Assembly: GCA_002189035.1 (NCBI GenBank)
Contig: CM007992.1
Span: 558,001-622,000 of the forward strand
Source of the DNA: Utricularia gibba
Taxonomy: Eukaryota; Streptophyta; Magnoliopsida; Lamiales; Lentibulariaceae
DNA: 64,000 bases
Direction of reading: 5' to 3'
The translations under genes were made by a program, and so were the position numbers. Shown piece after piece: positions 53,490 through 64,000 of the stretch. Below the pieces are notes generated by a model. The model saw only the letters and a program-made list of their open reading frames with translations, made no database searches and was not told the DNA's origin. The stretch's first letter is position 1, and every line of letters begins with the position of its first letter.

Positions 53490-56400
53490 ATGAACCTATC
53501 CGCTGCAACTCCCACTACTCCCTTCACCTGCTTTCCCACACCCAAAGCTTCCGTATCCTCCATATCCGGTTTTATCTACGGCGGCGCAGCCTCTAGAAAA
53601 AGCTGGAAGCGCTCCTCGCTTCCAATTTTCTGCGCTCTCGGGCTGCGGGGAACGCTAGAGACGTTCGATGATAGGAAGAGCTTCTCAGGTATCGGGGCGG
53701 CGGTTTATGCCGTCAGCTCACTTCACCAACAGGATGAAATCGCGACGACTTTTCTCGAAGCTCGTTCCGAGCAAGGTGATTCTTATCCTTGTCGGTGAAT
53801 GAATCGAATTCTATTTTAATCGTCTCGCCGTATCTGCAGCTTGTTCTAGGGCTTCCGCCGTCTTTTTTGTCTTTGGATCCGTATGACTAAAACGTAATTT
53901 ACTTGTAGAATACATTTGTTGACGTTTCTATTATGTTGGCTATGTAATTACTGGTATGACTTTATATGTTGAATTAGAAAGTAACATTTGTATTTAAAAT
54001 GAGTTTACTTTGCTCAACGTTGACGATGTTTTATTGGCAGACAAAAGTGCCTTGAATACTCTACTGAAATTATACATTGTCAGTCCTAAAAATTTCTGTC
54101 CGATTCAATCAGCATCTTCAATGTAATGGTGAAACTTGATAATTTGTGGGGAAATTGATTTCATGGTGACAATGATGAGTAAAATGAATGAGGACGCTGT
54201 TATTCAACAGTTTATACAAAAACGGAGTGTAAATTGTTTTTCCATACCTTTATGTATAATCTTCTGTATGTTGAACAGAAGATCTTACATGTTGGAGTGC
54301 GTACATTGTCTCGTAAATTGTTCATTTTTTCGATCATATACTTGTTTCACTTCTTCAAGGGTCTAGCAGTTATTTCAAATGTTGATTCAAGTGTTATCTA
54401 CATACATTCTCTCTTGTGTTGAGTTCTTCTGCTTTCTTTCTCCCAGACTTGCTGTTGGGGATAACGAAAGAAGCAGAAGCAGGACGGTTGCCATTAAACG
54501 TTGCTAAGGGGATGGAAGAGTTATATTACAATTATCGAAATGCGGTGCCTGATCTCATTTATCCCTCACATAAGGCTAAATTACCTCTCATTTTTTTCTG
54601 TCTATTTTTTTTAGTTGACATGTGATTTTGGAATATGTCTTTGTTTGATGTCTTCATCCTTTTGTAAATTAGTAGATGTTGTTTATAGATACGTTGTTGA
54701 TGTCTCCACTGAATTGTATGTCTAAGTGCCTCACATGTTTGTTTTAAGGTTGTGGTATTTCTGATGCAATGCGTCTTATTCATTAAGTTTCCCTTGTTTA
54801 ATATCCTGGCACCCACTTCAGGTTCTTGAAAGTGGACATCCAGAAGCTCATGATATTGTTGTATCGAACATGGCTGTTGTATTTGAGCGAATTTTCATGG
54901 ATGTTCGGGTATTGTGTCATTTCCCTTTGTTTGCCTAAATTTCTTACTTGATCCATGTAGCTTCTCAGTCTTTTTAACTTTCCAAATTTTCAGGATCCAT
55001 TTCACTTCTCACCATATCATGAAGCCATTCGAGAACCTTTTGATTATTATTTATTTGGTCAAAAATATATTCGTTCGCTGATTGATTTCAGGTTAGGATA
55101 CCGTAATGCCCTTTATTGTCCTCCGATTAGAGGATTAAATATTATTAGTCACAATGTTCCATGTTAAGCTGAGACTGCTACTCCTACTAGACTTCTTTGC
55201 TTAGTATTCTCACTCATGACAAAAAATACTATTTTGAAATATACACTCGACTTCTTTGTTCATATGTTCTGAGGTAGTTTTTTTTCTGCATTTCAGAAAT
55301 TCATTTCTTGGAAACATCTCCCTCTTCAATGAAATGGAACAGAAGCTCAAGCAGGTGCTCACTTTTTTAAGCAATTTACGATCTTTGAGGTTCTTTATTG
55401 ATTATTTCCTTGACCTTGTCCATCTTGCTACTGAGAATATTTTTTAGTTCTTTGAGTTAGTCTAGGTAGAGAAAGTAGCATGCCAAGGACGTGAGTACGG
55501 GTTCTTTGAAACATAATTCATTATATTGCAGTATCTTGCACTTTTTCTTGGTTTATGCTCATAGAGTCTGAATACGGTTATGTTGAAGCATAGGGTGCTG
55601 AGAATGTCGATTGCAATCATCATGACTTATCATCCATTTGAATAATCTGTTGCATTGTTTGTCTTTCCTAATTCATATTTTTTTCCTTTGGAAAACATAA
55701 TCATCTGTTCCTGATGAGTATGTAGTTGTTGTTTCAGGGAGAGAATGTTATCCTAATCTCCAACCACCAAACAGAAGCAGATCCGGCGGTCATAGCATTG
55801 TTGCTTGAGGCCACTAATTTGTTCATTGCTGAGAATGTGGTCAGACCATTATTCTATAATCCTTATTTTTGAGACATTGAAAAAACTTAGATATCTTTAA
55901 TTGTGCGCATTCATATAGATATATCCCCCGTATTACAGATCTATGTGGCAGGCGATAGGGTGCTCACAGACCCTCTGTGCAAACCCTTTAGCAAGGGAAG
56001 GAACCTTCTATGTGTTTATTCCAAAAAACACATGAACGATGATCCTGAGCTAATAGATATGAAAAGACGAGCAAACACCAAAAGCTTGAAAGAGTTGGCA
56101 ATGCTTTTCAGGTATGTGGTTCTTTTTGGGAATGCCATTTTTATCCTTTTTCTTTTATACTTTTTAAGATCATCAGCATGGAGACTTGCACTCCTGGGTC
56201 TCCCGCATTTCAGTTGGTGTTGGTACATTTGTTTAGTTGATTGCCTTTCTATCTGAAGAATTTCCATCACTATGTGTGCAACTTCATCTATTCATTCTGA
56301 TATTAAAAGTAGATGTTAGCTGTTTTAGGTAACTGTTAATGGGGATTCTCACATTCTTAATCCATAACTATCAATGGGAAGCTGAACTGTTTACTTTATG

Positions 56401-57260
56401 TGGTGATCATATTCAGCATCTTTAATTCTATCGACAGCCTGTGATCATTATTATACTAGTTACTTGCAAGACTTTGGAAGTGGATATGTTATTTTTATGG
56501 TCGTCACAATGTTAATTCTTCAATTTTTTTTTTTTTTTTTTTTTGCCCCTTCTTGATTCTCCAGGAGTGGATCGAAAATTATCTGGATTGCACCTAGTGG
56601 TGGAAGAGATCGCCCCGATCCCGCAACAGAAGAGTGGTTTCCAGTATGGTTCTTTTCAGTTCGTTTCCTCCCTCTTTCCCTCACTAAACAACCGTAGTTT
56701 GACTGGATCGTGATTTGTGAACTTCCAGACCCCTTTTGACGTATCCTCGGTGGACAACATGAGAAGGCTTGCAGAAAACTCTGGTGTTCCAGCAAATATA
56801 TACCCCTTGACAATACTGTGCTATAACATCATGCCGCCTCCTCCAAAGGTACCTTCTTACTAATTGCTTTTACAATGTTCAATACTCATTTCTGGTCGTA
56901 CCCGATACTTTTAAAAAGGTTGAGAAAGAGATTGGAGAGAAAAGAGTTATATCCTTTCACGGTGTCGGATTATCAGCTGGTCCCAAAGTTGCTTTCCCGA
57001 ATGCAAACACCGCTGTAGATGATCCTGAAGAGGTTCATTCCCTTCCTCCCTTTACGATCCATCCCTTCAAGTTCAATTGGTTCATGATTTTGGCAATCAG
57101 AGATTACTGAATGCTGTCTTTTCAGGCCAAAGCGGCGTTCGCACAATCTCTCTACTCATCCGTCCTGGAGCAATACGCTGTCCTGAAATCGGCAATCCAT
57201 GGTAAACAAGGCCTGAAGGCATCAACCTCCGGTGTCGAATTATCCCAGCCATGGCTGTAA
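53490..57260 (+). CDS. ATS1: Chloroplast glycerol-3-phosphate acyltransferase
   Basis: This is a soluble plastid GPAT that transfers an acyl group from acyl-ACP to the sn-1 position of glycerol-3-phosphate, the first step of prokaryotic-pathway glycerolipid synthesis. Exons: 53490-53775, 54447-54544, 54822-54908, 54994-55091, 55297-55354, 55738-55839, 55939-56111, 56565-56643, 56729-56848, 56919-57032 and 57126-57260; 449 residues. The N-terminus ([19 protein letters not shown]) is a Ser/Thr-rich transit peptide. Landmarks are [20 protein letters not shown], the acyltransferase NHQTEAD (HX4D) motif, [20 protein letters not shown], the substrate-binding [13 protein letters not shown], and the ending [13 protein letters not shown]. 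The acceptor before exon 10 (TTTTAAAAAG) is unusually A-rich, yet the frame requires it. Confidence 0.95.
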
Positions 57261-57639
57261 ACCGTCTTGCTGCTCTTACCACTGGTACGGCTCTTCACCC
57301 TTCATTTCTTGCACCGTCGCCGCATCCGACTCGCCGTCTATTTCTACAGGTGAAAAGGGTCTGTTGATGTAGATACCCGAAGCCAGATTTCGTCCAACCT
57401 TCGAATTCATCTATCAACAGAGACTCGAGTTCGGAACGGCACCATGAGTCAGTCAGTAAATCTGGAGAGTCAAATTTTAACATTCCTTTGTACAGCCGCA
57501 AGCAACCCTACTCGGTATCATTTTTTTACCCAGCAAACACTCCTCGCCCACCCAGGTGACTGACTGACTGACTACTACACTTCACATACTCTTCTTATGC
57601 ACACAACGAACGGTAAGCCGTGGTTTGTTTCCCCGTTTT
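57261..57639 (+). other. 3' flank of ATS1
   Basis: About 380 bp follow the stop codon, probably 3' untranslated region and downstream flank; overlapping open frames are not family-like. A short GACT tandem run lies near 57558-57572. Confidence 0.5.
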
Positions 57640-57649
57640 CTACTCACAA

Positions 57650-58194
57650 ATTTAGAGATGAAAGTTGGGCCGGGCCGGGCCGACTCTATTTCAGACGGCC
57701 TCGTCAAGTTTCAGGCTACGGCCGGGCTAAAGCCCGATTACAAAAGTATGATTAGCATGGTCCTAGCCTGATTATTCATTGGGCCGGGCTGGCTCTACCC
57801 GGCCCACGGGCCTATCATGTAATAAATAAATAATTTTAAAAATTATTAAACATTAATATACATTTTAATATTATTCAAATAATTTATAAAAAAATTTAAA
57901 ATTATTATATAAATTATTAATTCATATTATCTATTTTAAAAATAAAATAATGCATATAAATTTTAATTATTAAAAATTAAAAATAATTATAATTATCATA
58001 TATATAAATCATATTTTTAAATTGGCCCTAGACCCGTCGGACTTTAAGACCCGAAGCCCAATCGACTCTAAGGGCTTAGAGCTTCGGGCCAAAAAACCCA
58101 ACAATCTTTCGGGTCATCAATGTATAGGCTCAAGCCCGATGTTTTTTAGAACCGGTCCAGGCCGACCCACGAGCTTGGACTTTAACTTTCATCG
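57650..58194. mobile_element. Small inverted-repeat element with 10-bp target duplication
   Basis: The same 10 bp, CTACTCACAA, flanks both sides (57640-57649 and 58195-58204). The ends carry GATGAAAGTT in inverted orientation. Just inside the termini are GC-rich stretches (GGGCCGGGCCGGGC on the left, GGTCCAGGCCGACCC on the right) around a very AT-rich centre. About 545 bp, with no transposase. The 10-bp duplication suggests a Mutator-like (9-11 bp) or hAT-like (8 bp) non-autonomous element; the class is inferred. Confidence 0.72.
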
Positions 58195-58231
58195 CTACTC
58201 ACAATCAATCACCATGTGATCTCTACGTTTA

Positions 58232-58519
58232 GGGTATAGTCTATGTGACTTATTTTATAATTTATGATTTAAAGTAAAAATAAAAATAAGTGTTTTACTT
58301 CTTCTGTTTATTCTAACTTTTATTACTACTTATTTATAACTTATTTTAATTTTAATTATTTCAACAACTTATCACATAAGTTGATAAAATATAATTTATT
58401 CAATAAATATATTAATTAATTTAAAATAGACTACTTCTACTTATTTTACATCTATTTGTACAATAACTTCTACTTATGAATTAAGTAGAAGTTATTGATT
58501 AGTCACACAGATTACACCC
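58232..58519. mobile_element. Tourist-like (PIF/Harbinger) MITE
   Basis: A 288-bp AT-rich element has 19-bp terminal inverted repeats: GGGTATAGTCTATGTGACT on the left and, as reverse complement, GGGTGTAATCTGTGTGACT on the right. TTA lies immediately outside both ends (58229-58231 and 58520-58522), the usual 3-bp target duplication of PIF/Harbinger elements. No coding capacity. It sits in the gap between ATS1 and the aminopeptidase, downstream of both genes. Confidence 0.82.
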
Positions 58520-58687
58520 TTAGATTTTGTTTAGAACAAATTAACCCTCAGTTTTGATGAAAATGTCTTAAAACAGCCCTACAATCTGCCCTCCAACGGT
58601 GTAAAAGTCGTTTGAAAATCGTCATGGAGTTTTAAAAAACAGAATAAATAGCAAAATGCGTACTCTCATGAGGCAGGGCAGGCTACA

Positions 58688-61456
58688 TTACACATCCACG
58701 ACCAGCTTCGCATCCAGATGGGAGAACTCCGTGAAGAAGGCTTTCATGTGCTCGTACGAGTGCTTCACATCATCCACAGCACACATTTCTCGAATGCTGT
58801 GCATCGACAACTGGGGCGCACCCACGTCGACTGTTCGGATGCCCATACCGCTGGCAAGGATTGGGCCGATGGTCGAGCCACAGGCCATGTCGTTGCGAAC
58901 CACGAAGTCCTGTGGACAGAAGCAGGAGTTTGGATGGGAATGAATGTGAGAGGAAACAAACAGCTGCCGGATGAGAATTGAGACCTGTACAGGAAGTTTG
59001 TTCTTGGCTGCTATTTCTCTGAACAGGAATGAAGTTACAGCATTGGTTGCGTATCTTTGGTTTGCATTGGTCTTGATGACCAGGCCACCGTGCATTTTCG
59101 GTTGATGGTTTTCTTCGTGTTTTTCCTGTACAGGGTAAGGAGCTTCTTTAGCTAGGTAGGGGAAATGGCTAGAACATGGAAATCCTGCCAAGGACAAAAA
59201 AATCAGCTTACCATGTAGTTTGGATGCAACGCATGAGCCATGTCTGCTGATACAAGAAAGCTCCTCTGGATTGCTTTTTGCAGTAACTTCATTTGGAATG
59301 GGTATCAAAAATATAATCATTTAGCATATACAGCAGACTGAAGATGGGGGGAGGAATACATGAACTGACAGTAGAAATATTTCTACCTTTGAATCTGAGG
59401 TGAAAGAACCTGTGATTCGTGACAAAGTATCCAAGATGACAGGTGATCCAGCTCCTTGTGCCGAATCAGACCCGACTTCCTCATGATCAAACAAGGATAT
59501 CATTCTTATGCCAGTCTCCTCTTGAAGACTGGCTTCCCCGGAAGTGGAATCTATCAGTGCCTGGAAAAGGCGGATTCATGCTGTAACAATGGGAGCTAAT
59601 CCTACGTTTCCAATACAGAAGCTTACAAAACAATGGGAGCTAATGATGAAGTTTTAAAAACATATAAACTCAAAAAATCAAAACAGTATATGGAGAGCAG
59701 ACAGCACATGCTGGCTTGAATAATGTACACACCTTTAAGGAGCAAAATGACATGCACAGATTATCGAGTCTTCCGGAGAAAATGAATTCCTTCAAAGCAC
59801 CAGCAATGATACTTTTTTGAGTGTCACATGCTTGCAACTCATAATCACATATGTCATCTGGCTCACACCCAGCCTGAGCTGCAATCATCTGGAAAACAGG
59901 GGCAGGATATCAAGAAAATGAATTATTGATCATCAAAACTCAGATCAAATTAGATGAGCCTAATAAAGTCTTCTCGAAAAAAATTCACTTACATCCAATA
60001 GAATGGAATGATGCTTTTGGGTTGCACACGCCTTTCCCTCTATCTTCTTGGTTTCACTTGAAACGATTCCGTTATCGGGAGCAGGTTTACGCAGCTCAGC
60101 CTGTGATAGAAATGTACGGTTAACTATCAGAGTAACAATTCCAGGTGTATGCATATCTACACTTCATTACAAAATGTAGACAAAAGAATTAGGTGGTGAA
60201 TGGTTAATTGTCATAAAATAATATGCATGTACAGCACAGGATATATGGATTCAGACAGAAAAAAAAAAAAAGAAATACTACACAATAACAAAGATCATTT
60301 TAATGGAAAAGCATGGTAGAGGATATGTTGACAAAGGTATGTGTTGGTAGGTGCTAGCAATATTAGGTAAAAGCAAACATCTAAATTGAGCATTTCACCA
60401 GTACCTTAACTGATGTAGCCAAAACTGGAGCCAAGTGAGTCTGTTTGTTCATCTTGAATGCATCGTTTACTTCTCTATCCAACAAGGTTTTGCAGGATTA
60501 GAAAATGGAGAAAGTACAAGTATAAAAGAAGAAAACCATTCTTTAATAATAACGACACCTATCCAAATGGATAGCCAAAGATGGAATGCGCATGATAGGC
60601 TCCTCAATTCTGATAAGCTGGTGACGGAACGATTCAGACCCATCTTTCTGTTCTCTGATTATCACTCTGCCAGCAACAGTCAAATCCCGATCGAACCATG
60701 TATGCCATAAGCCACCTCCATAGGTCTGCACACCAACTTCCAAGTACCCGCCCTTCGTTGTCTGAAACAAAAACCATGAGTCCCCTACGCTAAATTCATG
60801 TGCCCCCTGAACTAAATGTAAAACCATTGGAAATGCATTCTAAACAGCATGACTACCTTCGTCACTGGCTTTAGTTTCAAACAGGGACTGTCAGTGTGAG
60901 CACCAATTATGTAAATCCCATTTCCAGCAACATACCTATGCCAGAGATGCAACCAACATCAGTTTAACGAAAGACATTCCTTCAACCACTGCCTACGGTA
61001 AGAAAAAATATCTTCAGAAAAGCAAGATATGGATGAGAAATTTCAATTAAGTTTCATACTTCTCGCCGATAGCAAAGGCAACAATTGTAGAGTAGTTCCT
61101 GGAAAAGAAGTATTTTTTTCCAGCCTCCAGTTCCCAGTCTTCCCTCTCCGATAGTTGACGATACCCAGCAGCTCTCAGTCTCCTTTTCGATTCATCTGAT
61201 ACACAAAACCAGACGTCTCAATTTTGGTTTCATCTCTATAATAACGCAAAAAAGAACGCCAGATAATCCAAATCAAAAATTCCGCCAGCCACATATAAAA
61301 AACATCGGGTATTGCAACAAATGACACATCGAGAAAAATGCCGTCTAATCCATGAAATGTTTTCAAAAACATGGAGAAGTAATGACCAACTGCATGGAAA
61401 GCTGTGGGAGAAGCATTCAAGAAATCCACGAGATCAATCGCGACTGGATTTTCCAT
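58688..61456 (-). CDS. Aspartyl aminopeptidase (M18 family)
   Basis: This is a predicted cytosolic M18 metallopeptidase (DAP type) that removes N-terminal Asp/Glu and acts as a dodecameric shell with two metal ions per subunit. Exons: 61387-61456, 61060-61195, 60857-60935, 60559-60761, 60405-60474, 59993-60100, 59733-59888, 59387-59560, 59212-59286, 58985-59125 and 58688-58909; 477 residues. Landmarks are [23 protein letters not shown] (metal His and Asp), [46 protein letters not shown] (catalytic Glu pair), the [13 protein letters not shown] block, and [18 protein letters not shown] (metal His). The start at [15 protein letters not shown] suits the family; an in-frame Met 11 codons upstream (61489) gives a Cys-rich extension and is less likely. 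Length matches plant and animal DAP. Confidence 0.94.
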
Positions 61457-62128
61457 CAGTCCTCCCACAAAACAACAGCGGCGGCGCAAACTCTCTAGTT
61501 TTCAAGATTTGTGCGCCTGTCAAAATTAAATGCAACCATGAGCAGTTTCCTGATTTGGTGTGCCGATGGCGTGTTTCTTCAGTTCCGTCTCTCTCTGGCT
61601 CGCCCATCCTTCGATCTTGCAATGGGCCGAGCTTCCGCATCTCGTTCTCTTTGGCAGCCCAATTTCAGGAAACGGGTCTGAGCGGAGGAGTTTCGACCCG
61701 AGCCTAAAATTAGGATTAGGACCCGTTTCACTTGAGCATGGTGGTTCGTTTGCTTTTGGGCCCCCAACTAAACACAAATATCAATTTAATATATTTAATT
61801 ACAAAAACCACTTTAAATAAATTGTTTTTAACAAAATAGGTCTGAGTATTATCAACATCAATCGAAACCTCTTCAAAGAAGAACTTATTTGAGCGAGATT
61901 GTCTTAGATGGGGTTGATATAGAACACATTTATAAAAATTGTCACTATCAATTTATCTTTCACGTAAATATAATTCTCTTTCACATAAATATAAAATTTT
62001 TATACATACGATAATTATTTTTTTTCAAATACTATCTGATCAATTAAAATTTTGTAATTCACTATAATGCACAAAGACTTGGATAAATAATAGTTTCGTA
62101 TTGCTATGCAAAGCCTATGTAACCATTA
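61457..62128. promoter_or_regulatory. Aminopeptidase promoter side and AT-rich flank
   Basis: The first about 300 bp are the likely promoter and leader of the aminopeptidase. The remainder is AT-rich without recognised genes. Overlapping open frames on both strands near 61500-61780 lack protein-family signatures. Confidence 0.5.
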
Positions 62129-62416
62129 GAGTATCTCCAACGGTTTCCTCGAAAGTCTACATGGCACTTCCATTTGGTTTATTAGATTTCTGGAAATCAT
62201 TATGTAGATGTAGTTTTGTTTTCAGATTTCCACTTCCATAATGGAAATGGAAATTCTATTAAAATGGGCATAAAAAAGATGACAACTCAGATTTTTAGAA
62301 ATGATTTATGTTACGAAAATGATTGTAAATAACATGTAAATTTAATAACTAGATTTTCGGAAATATAGTAAAAATGATATGACACTCCAGATTTCCGAAA
62401 ACCATTGGAGATGCTA
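62129..62416. mobile_element. MITE with GAG(T/C)ATCTCCAA-type ends
   Basis: A 288-bp element whose ends are inverted copies: GAGTATCTCCAACGGTTTCC on the left, and TAGCATCTCCAATGGTTTTC as the reverse complement of the right end. Both sides carry TTA (62126-62128 and 62417-62419). The ATCTCCAA-type termini and TTA duplication fit a PIF/Harbinger MITE. No coding capacity. Confidence 0.75.
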
Positions 62417-62419
62417 TTA

Positions 62420-64000
62420 GAGAGTTGTTATGCAGAATTACTGCATTGGATGAATAGTTGTAGTTTATAATGTTTATGATGTAGTAGGAGTTGTTGTATA
62501 GAATTTCATATAAATTAATATTTTTAAGAAATATAAAAGGTTTTTATTCCACAAAGTCTGGCTTGAAGAGAAAATTATAAATTTGAAAATACGACATAAA
62601 TAAATACGGTGAGGGTTGGACACTCATACTCGTCAATGCATTGGCTATGTATCCCATGCCACATATAGCGTTGTGGGTGCATGTAGTGGCTTCAATGCTT
62701 AGCGCCCTACTCTAATTCTTAGGGCTTTACATTACGCCCTTGTCCATGGCTGCGGTCGACTCCAGGGAAGAAAAATAGCCTACAAAACAATTACAACCAA
62801 TGAAACTCAGTCAACCACAACCCGGGGGGTTACTATCTTCTCCTGGGATATGCCTCTATTTGGTATATTCATCTTTCAAAAAGTAGAAATTACGATTTCT
62901 ATACACTTACAAAATAAAAATAGAGAAATTTCTCGTATTTGATATACTAATTAGAAGTAGAAATTGTTTTCACATACATCCAGAATGAGTTATTTAAGAT
63001 GAGCACCAAAAATTTATTTAGTTTCATTACCCATTCAAATGAAATGAATCGCTTGATAAATATTTTATGCATATGTTATGTAAACATAATTTACTGAAGT
63101 AATTTTATTTAATTTTTAAAGATTATAATTTTTTACCGTTTTACAGTAAAATCAAAAATTCAAATTTTGTGTTTGATTTCAAAAATTATTGAATTTCTAT
63201 TTCATTCACTAAATAATTGAATAATTATTTTTTATTTAATTTAAAATACATTTATATTATAAAATTAAATTATATGATATATTTTTATTTTATTAAATTT
63301 TATAATAATTTATATTAAACTGATTCTATTCATACAATCTCAATCTTAATTCTATTCTAATAATTTGAATCACATATTCAAAATACACATTAATTTACCT
63401 GTTTTTTTCTCAAAGCTTTTAAATCATTTAAAACCACAATTTACCCCATTTTATTTACTTACAAGTTACAACAAACAAGGTAGTAGTGAAGGAAGGATTG
63501 ATTAATTTGAAATGAATGATTGATTAATGCAGAGGAAGTCAATAATTGTCCAACCCATGACTAGGTAGACCTGCTGCATTATGCAAATTGGCATTCATTA
63601 CTAAGACAAAATTTGAACCACGTCCCATTTAATGACGACCGGGTGGCCCTAACCCTAACCCTAACCATCCACAACTAATCCCTCCTTTCATGCTCTTTCT
63701 TTTTTTTTTCTATCAAACATAATATTATTTTAAATATACGAGTTTTAGTTCTCATTTTTTAAATATATATTTGTAAAATTTATGTATCCAATATAGTTTC
63801 AATTATATCATATGATACGTATTTATCGTATCGAAAATGGAGGGTATAATTTGGTATGCGATGTATGGTTCCAATGTGCATCTACGGGGACCTTATAATA
63901 TGAAACGTATGGTTAGTGGATCAATAATGGCATTGAATTAGGGACTATTATTTGAAATAAATCAACAGCTGGCTCGCTCCTAAGTCGAGTTTACTTCATA
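62420..64000. other. Gene-free AT-rich right end of the window
   Basis: About 1.6 kb contain no supported gene. Bases 62830-63400 are highly AT-rich. Bases 63647-63666 are a short telomere-like run. Any gene to the right lies outside the window. Confidence 0.6.
63647..63666. repeat. Short interstitial telomere-like repeat
   Basis: Three CCCTAA units plus CC form a 20-bp tract. This is the six-base TTAGGG form rather than the usual plant TTTAGGG unit. It may be a chance run or a relic of a repaired break. Confidence 0.7.

Overview
This is nuclear DNA from a flowering plant, most likely a eudicot. The genes are the usual plant set: plastid transporters and enzymes, plant SNAREs, a plant-type serine-rich protein and a JMJ13-type demethylase. 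Most carry several short AT-rich GT-AG introns, and gene spacing is compact in the first 48 kb. Many genes could be rebuilt exon by exon, because conserved protein blocks join in frame across consensus splice sites. Homologue names come from memory of the families; no database was searched.

Layout. 1-9 kb: the 3' end of a PHT4;6-like anion transporter, a MEMO1-family gene (minus), a serine-rich protein gene (minus) and a TPR-PB1 (Phox/CLMP1-type) gene. 9-18 kb: a nodulin-like MFS transporter, VPS55 (minus), a 3'-5' exonuclease with a KH domain, and the ESCRT-III subunit SNF7/VPS32. 18-30 kb: TIM17 (minus), the Golgi Qb-SNARE GOS11, a MAM33-family mitochondrial matrix protein (minus), plastid aspartate aminotransferase ASP5, and a Tudor-containing PDS5-like cohesin cofactor (minus). 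30-37 kb: an intact mitochondrial ClpB gene (minus), followed upstream by a decayed, rearranged partial copy. 38-49 kb: a small unrecognised gene, the syntaxin SYP22 (minus), DPM2, and a JMJ13-like histone demethylase. 49-53 kb: AT-rich DNA made of a tandem repeat of about 113 bp, with another ClpB fragment inside it. 53-61.5 kb: plastid glycerol-3-phosphate acyltransferase ATS1 and an aspartyl aminopeptidase (minus), with two DNA-transposon-like elements between them. 61.5-64 kb: gene-free AT-rich DNA with a third small inverted-repeat element.

Four divergent gene pairs share short upstream regions: VPS55 with the exonuclease-KH gene, TIM17 with GOS11, MAM33 with ASP5, and SYP22 with DPM2. 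Four endomembrane-trafficking genes (VPS55, SNF7, GOS11, SYP22) lie within about 30 kb.

The most notable observations are these. (1) Part of the ClpB duplicate is a head-to-head inverted repeat of the ClpB middle-domain exon. If transcribed it would fold into a long hairpin matching the intact ClpB mRNA. (2) Three or four otherwise intact conserved genes have single-base frame breaks, mostly at short G/C runs, which looks like an assembly artefact or very recent lesions. (3) Two introns are best explained as GC-AG introns. (4) A periodic satellite has trapped a ClpB gene fragment.
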